Notes under the pieces: model-generated
Database searches by the model: none
Seen by the model: only the letters and a program-made list of their open reading frames with translations
Told to the model about the DNA's origin: nothing
Shown here: piece by piece, positions 63,204 through 64,000 of the stretch
Position numbering within the stretch: the first letter of the stretch is position 1
Layout: every line of letters begins with the position of its first letter
Source of the DNA: Vigna angularis
Lineage: Eukaryota > Streptophyta > Magnoliopsida > Fabales > Fabaceae
Length of the DNA stretch: 64,000 nucleotides
Assembly (NCBI RefSeq): GCF_016808095.1
Contig: NC_068974.1
Coordinates: forward strand, 30,364,825 to 30,428,824
Direction: 5' to 3'
Made by a program: the position numbers and the translations under genes

Positions 63204-64000
63204 TGTGAAGACCTATATTTTAAAAGGGATAGTGGTTTAAAAATAATAAGATTCAATTATTTTAATATTAAATGGTTTTAATATAAATAGTTTAGAGTAT
63301 GACTAAGTTTCATAATTCTAAAACACAAAGTCTCTCTAAAAATCACTTTTCTAAAATTCTCTTACTTTTCTCTAGGATTTTTCTTCCTCTATTCATCTTG
63401 ACGAACTGAGATCGTAGGATTGATCCTGACAGCAAACTTTTCAATTTGGATCGATTAGTTTCTCAAATAGAGTAAGTTTGTTTTCTACTCTTATTTTCGG
63501 TCTCATTTGTCTTTCTTTGCATACAAGTCTGCTATAGATACATGTGACTTTTGAGTCTTTTGTAAAATTGTCTGCTGATCAGTTATCCTAACAGTACTCT
63601 GATCGTACTTTTATGGTTCATAGGACCATATAGGACTTCTTATGCTTAGGGAACTGTTTTAGGCTTTCTATAATGGTTTGGTCTTCTATAAAGTAAGGTA
63701 AGCTAATACCTTGTTTCTAAAGTTTTCGTAACTTGATAATTTGTTTTGGTAGTTGAAATTGTATGGGATCATTGTTGAAATCTGATTTGAGTTTTATGAT
63801 AGTGTTTTATGTAACACATTGAATTGATACTTTGGTATGTTGAATTCTTGTTATAGATAACTTGCTGATTGAACTGATTTTTATGATATGATAATGATAG
63901 AAATTTTGTTTTTAATTGGTTTTTTTGCTACTGGACTTTGGTTTGGTAATTTGTTGAGTGTTGATTAGTTTTTGGTCCAAAAATGATGGTTTGACGGGTG
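63204..64000 (+). mobile_element. LTR start (copy H), open at the right edge
   Basis: Starts TGTGAAGACCTATATTTTAAAAG and follows the G/F pattern: CAATTATTTTAATATTAAA, TTTAATATAAATAG (TATA), a CT-rich leader, TTCAATTTGGATCGATTAGT, AGTAAGGTAAGCTAATACC (63692-63710). It runs past the window, so whether it is solo or full length is unknown. Confidence 0.65.

Overview
The window looks like a chromosome arm of a dicot nuclear genome, most likely a legume (Phaseoleae-like; the species is inferred, not shown). Genes have plant-type GT-AG introns, intergenic DNA is strongly AT-rich with long (AT)n runs, and plant LTR-retrotransposon and Mutator-like debris is everywhere. There is no bacterial-type operon, CRISPR array or phage. 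About 10% of the window is gene; most of the rest is transposon-derived or unassignable AT-rich DNA.

Four protein genes and one microRNA gene are supported. They are an 11-exon GT31 beta-1,3-galactosyltransferase (8933-12499, +), a MIR171 precursor (about 27190-27350, -), a five-coding-exon ATG8 gene with a 5'UTR intron (38532-40342, +), a small conserved 86-aa protein with a putative 5'UTR intron (43333-43593, -), and an intronless chloroplast-type site-2 metalloprotease of the ARASP/RseP family (57307-58653, -). The galactosyltransferase and the metalloprotease are, from memory, also close neighbours in Arabidopsis (At1g05170/At1g05140 and At2g32430/At2g32480). This window may therefore be an expanded syntenic block with about 45 kb of repeats between them.

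Layout: 1-2000 is the leader, primer-binding site and LTR of a minus-strand Gypsy element running off the left edge, with three tandem arrays. 2335-3785 is a diverged LTR-like unit with a 25-bp minisatellite. 3790-8350 is AT-rich. 8560-12900 is the galactosyltransferase gene. 14489-15969 is a Pack-MULE with a perfect 9-bp target duplication carrying a UFL1-like exon. 17847-20035 is a long solo LTR. 21473-24786 is an internally deleted Copia element. 27190-27350 is MIR171. 32090-32607 is a near-perfect foldback element with a perfect 9-bp duplication. 33968-34480 is an LTR 5' fragment. 35185-37422 is a solo LTR. 38260-40560 is ATG8. 41008-41984 is a second foldback element. 43200-44740 is the small-protein gene. 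44938-47225 is a GTAACCGGTTAC-rich element pair with a MED33-like fragment. 48206-50358 is a solo LTR. 50810-53414 is two LTR copies in tandem. 57000-58700 is the protease. 59331-61575 is a solo LTR with a perfect 5-bp duplication. 63204 onward is another LTR start.

The most unusual signal is shared by these long (about 2.1-2.25 kb), mutually diverged LTR-like units. Each keeps a donor-like GGTAAGG motif after a CT-rich leader, and/or a stem-loop block followed by a GCAGGAGGTCCTAG-type motif, and/or a small hairpin just before GGAGCAGATG whose stem changes on both sides between copies (CATCC/GGATG, GTATAAT/ATTATAC, ATCACT/AGTGAT). That pattern suggests an RNA structure kept by selection while the elements were active. 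All family assignments come from reading motifs by eye; no database search was run.
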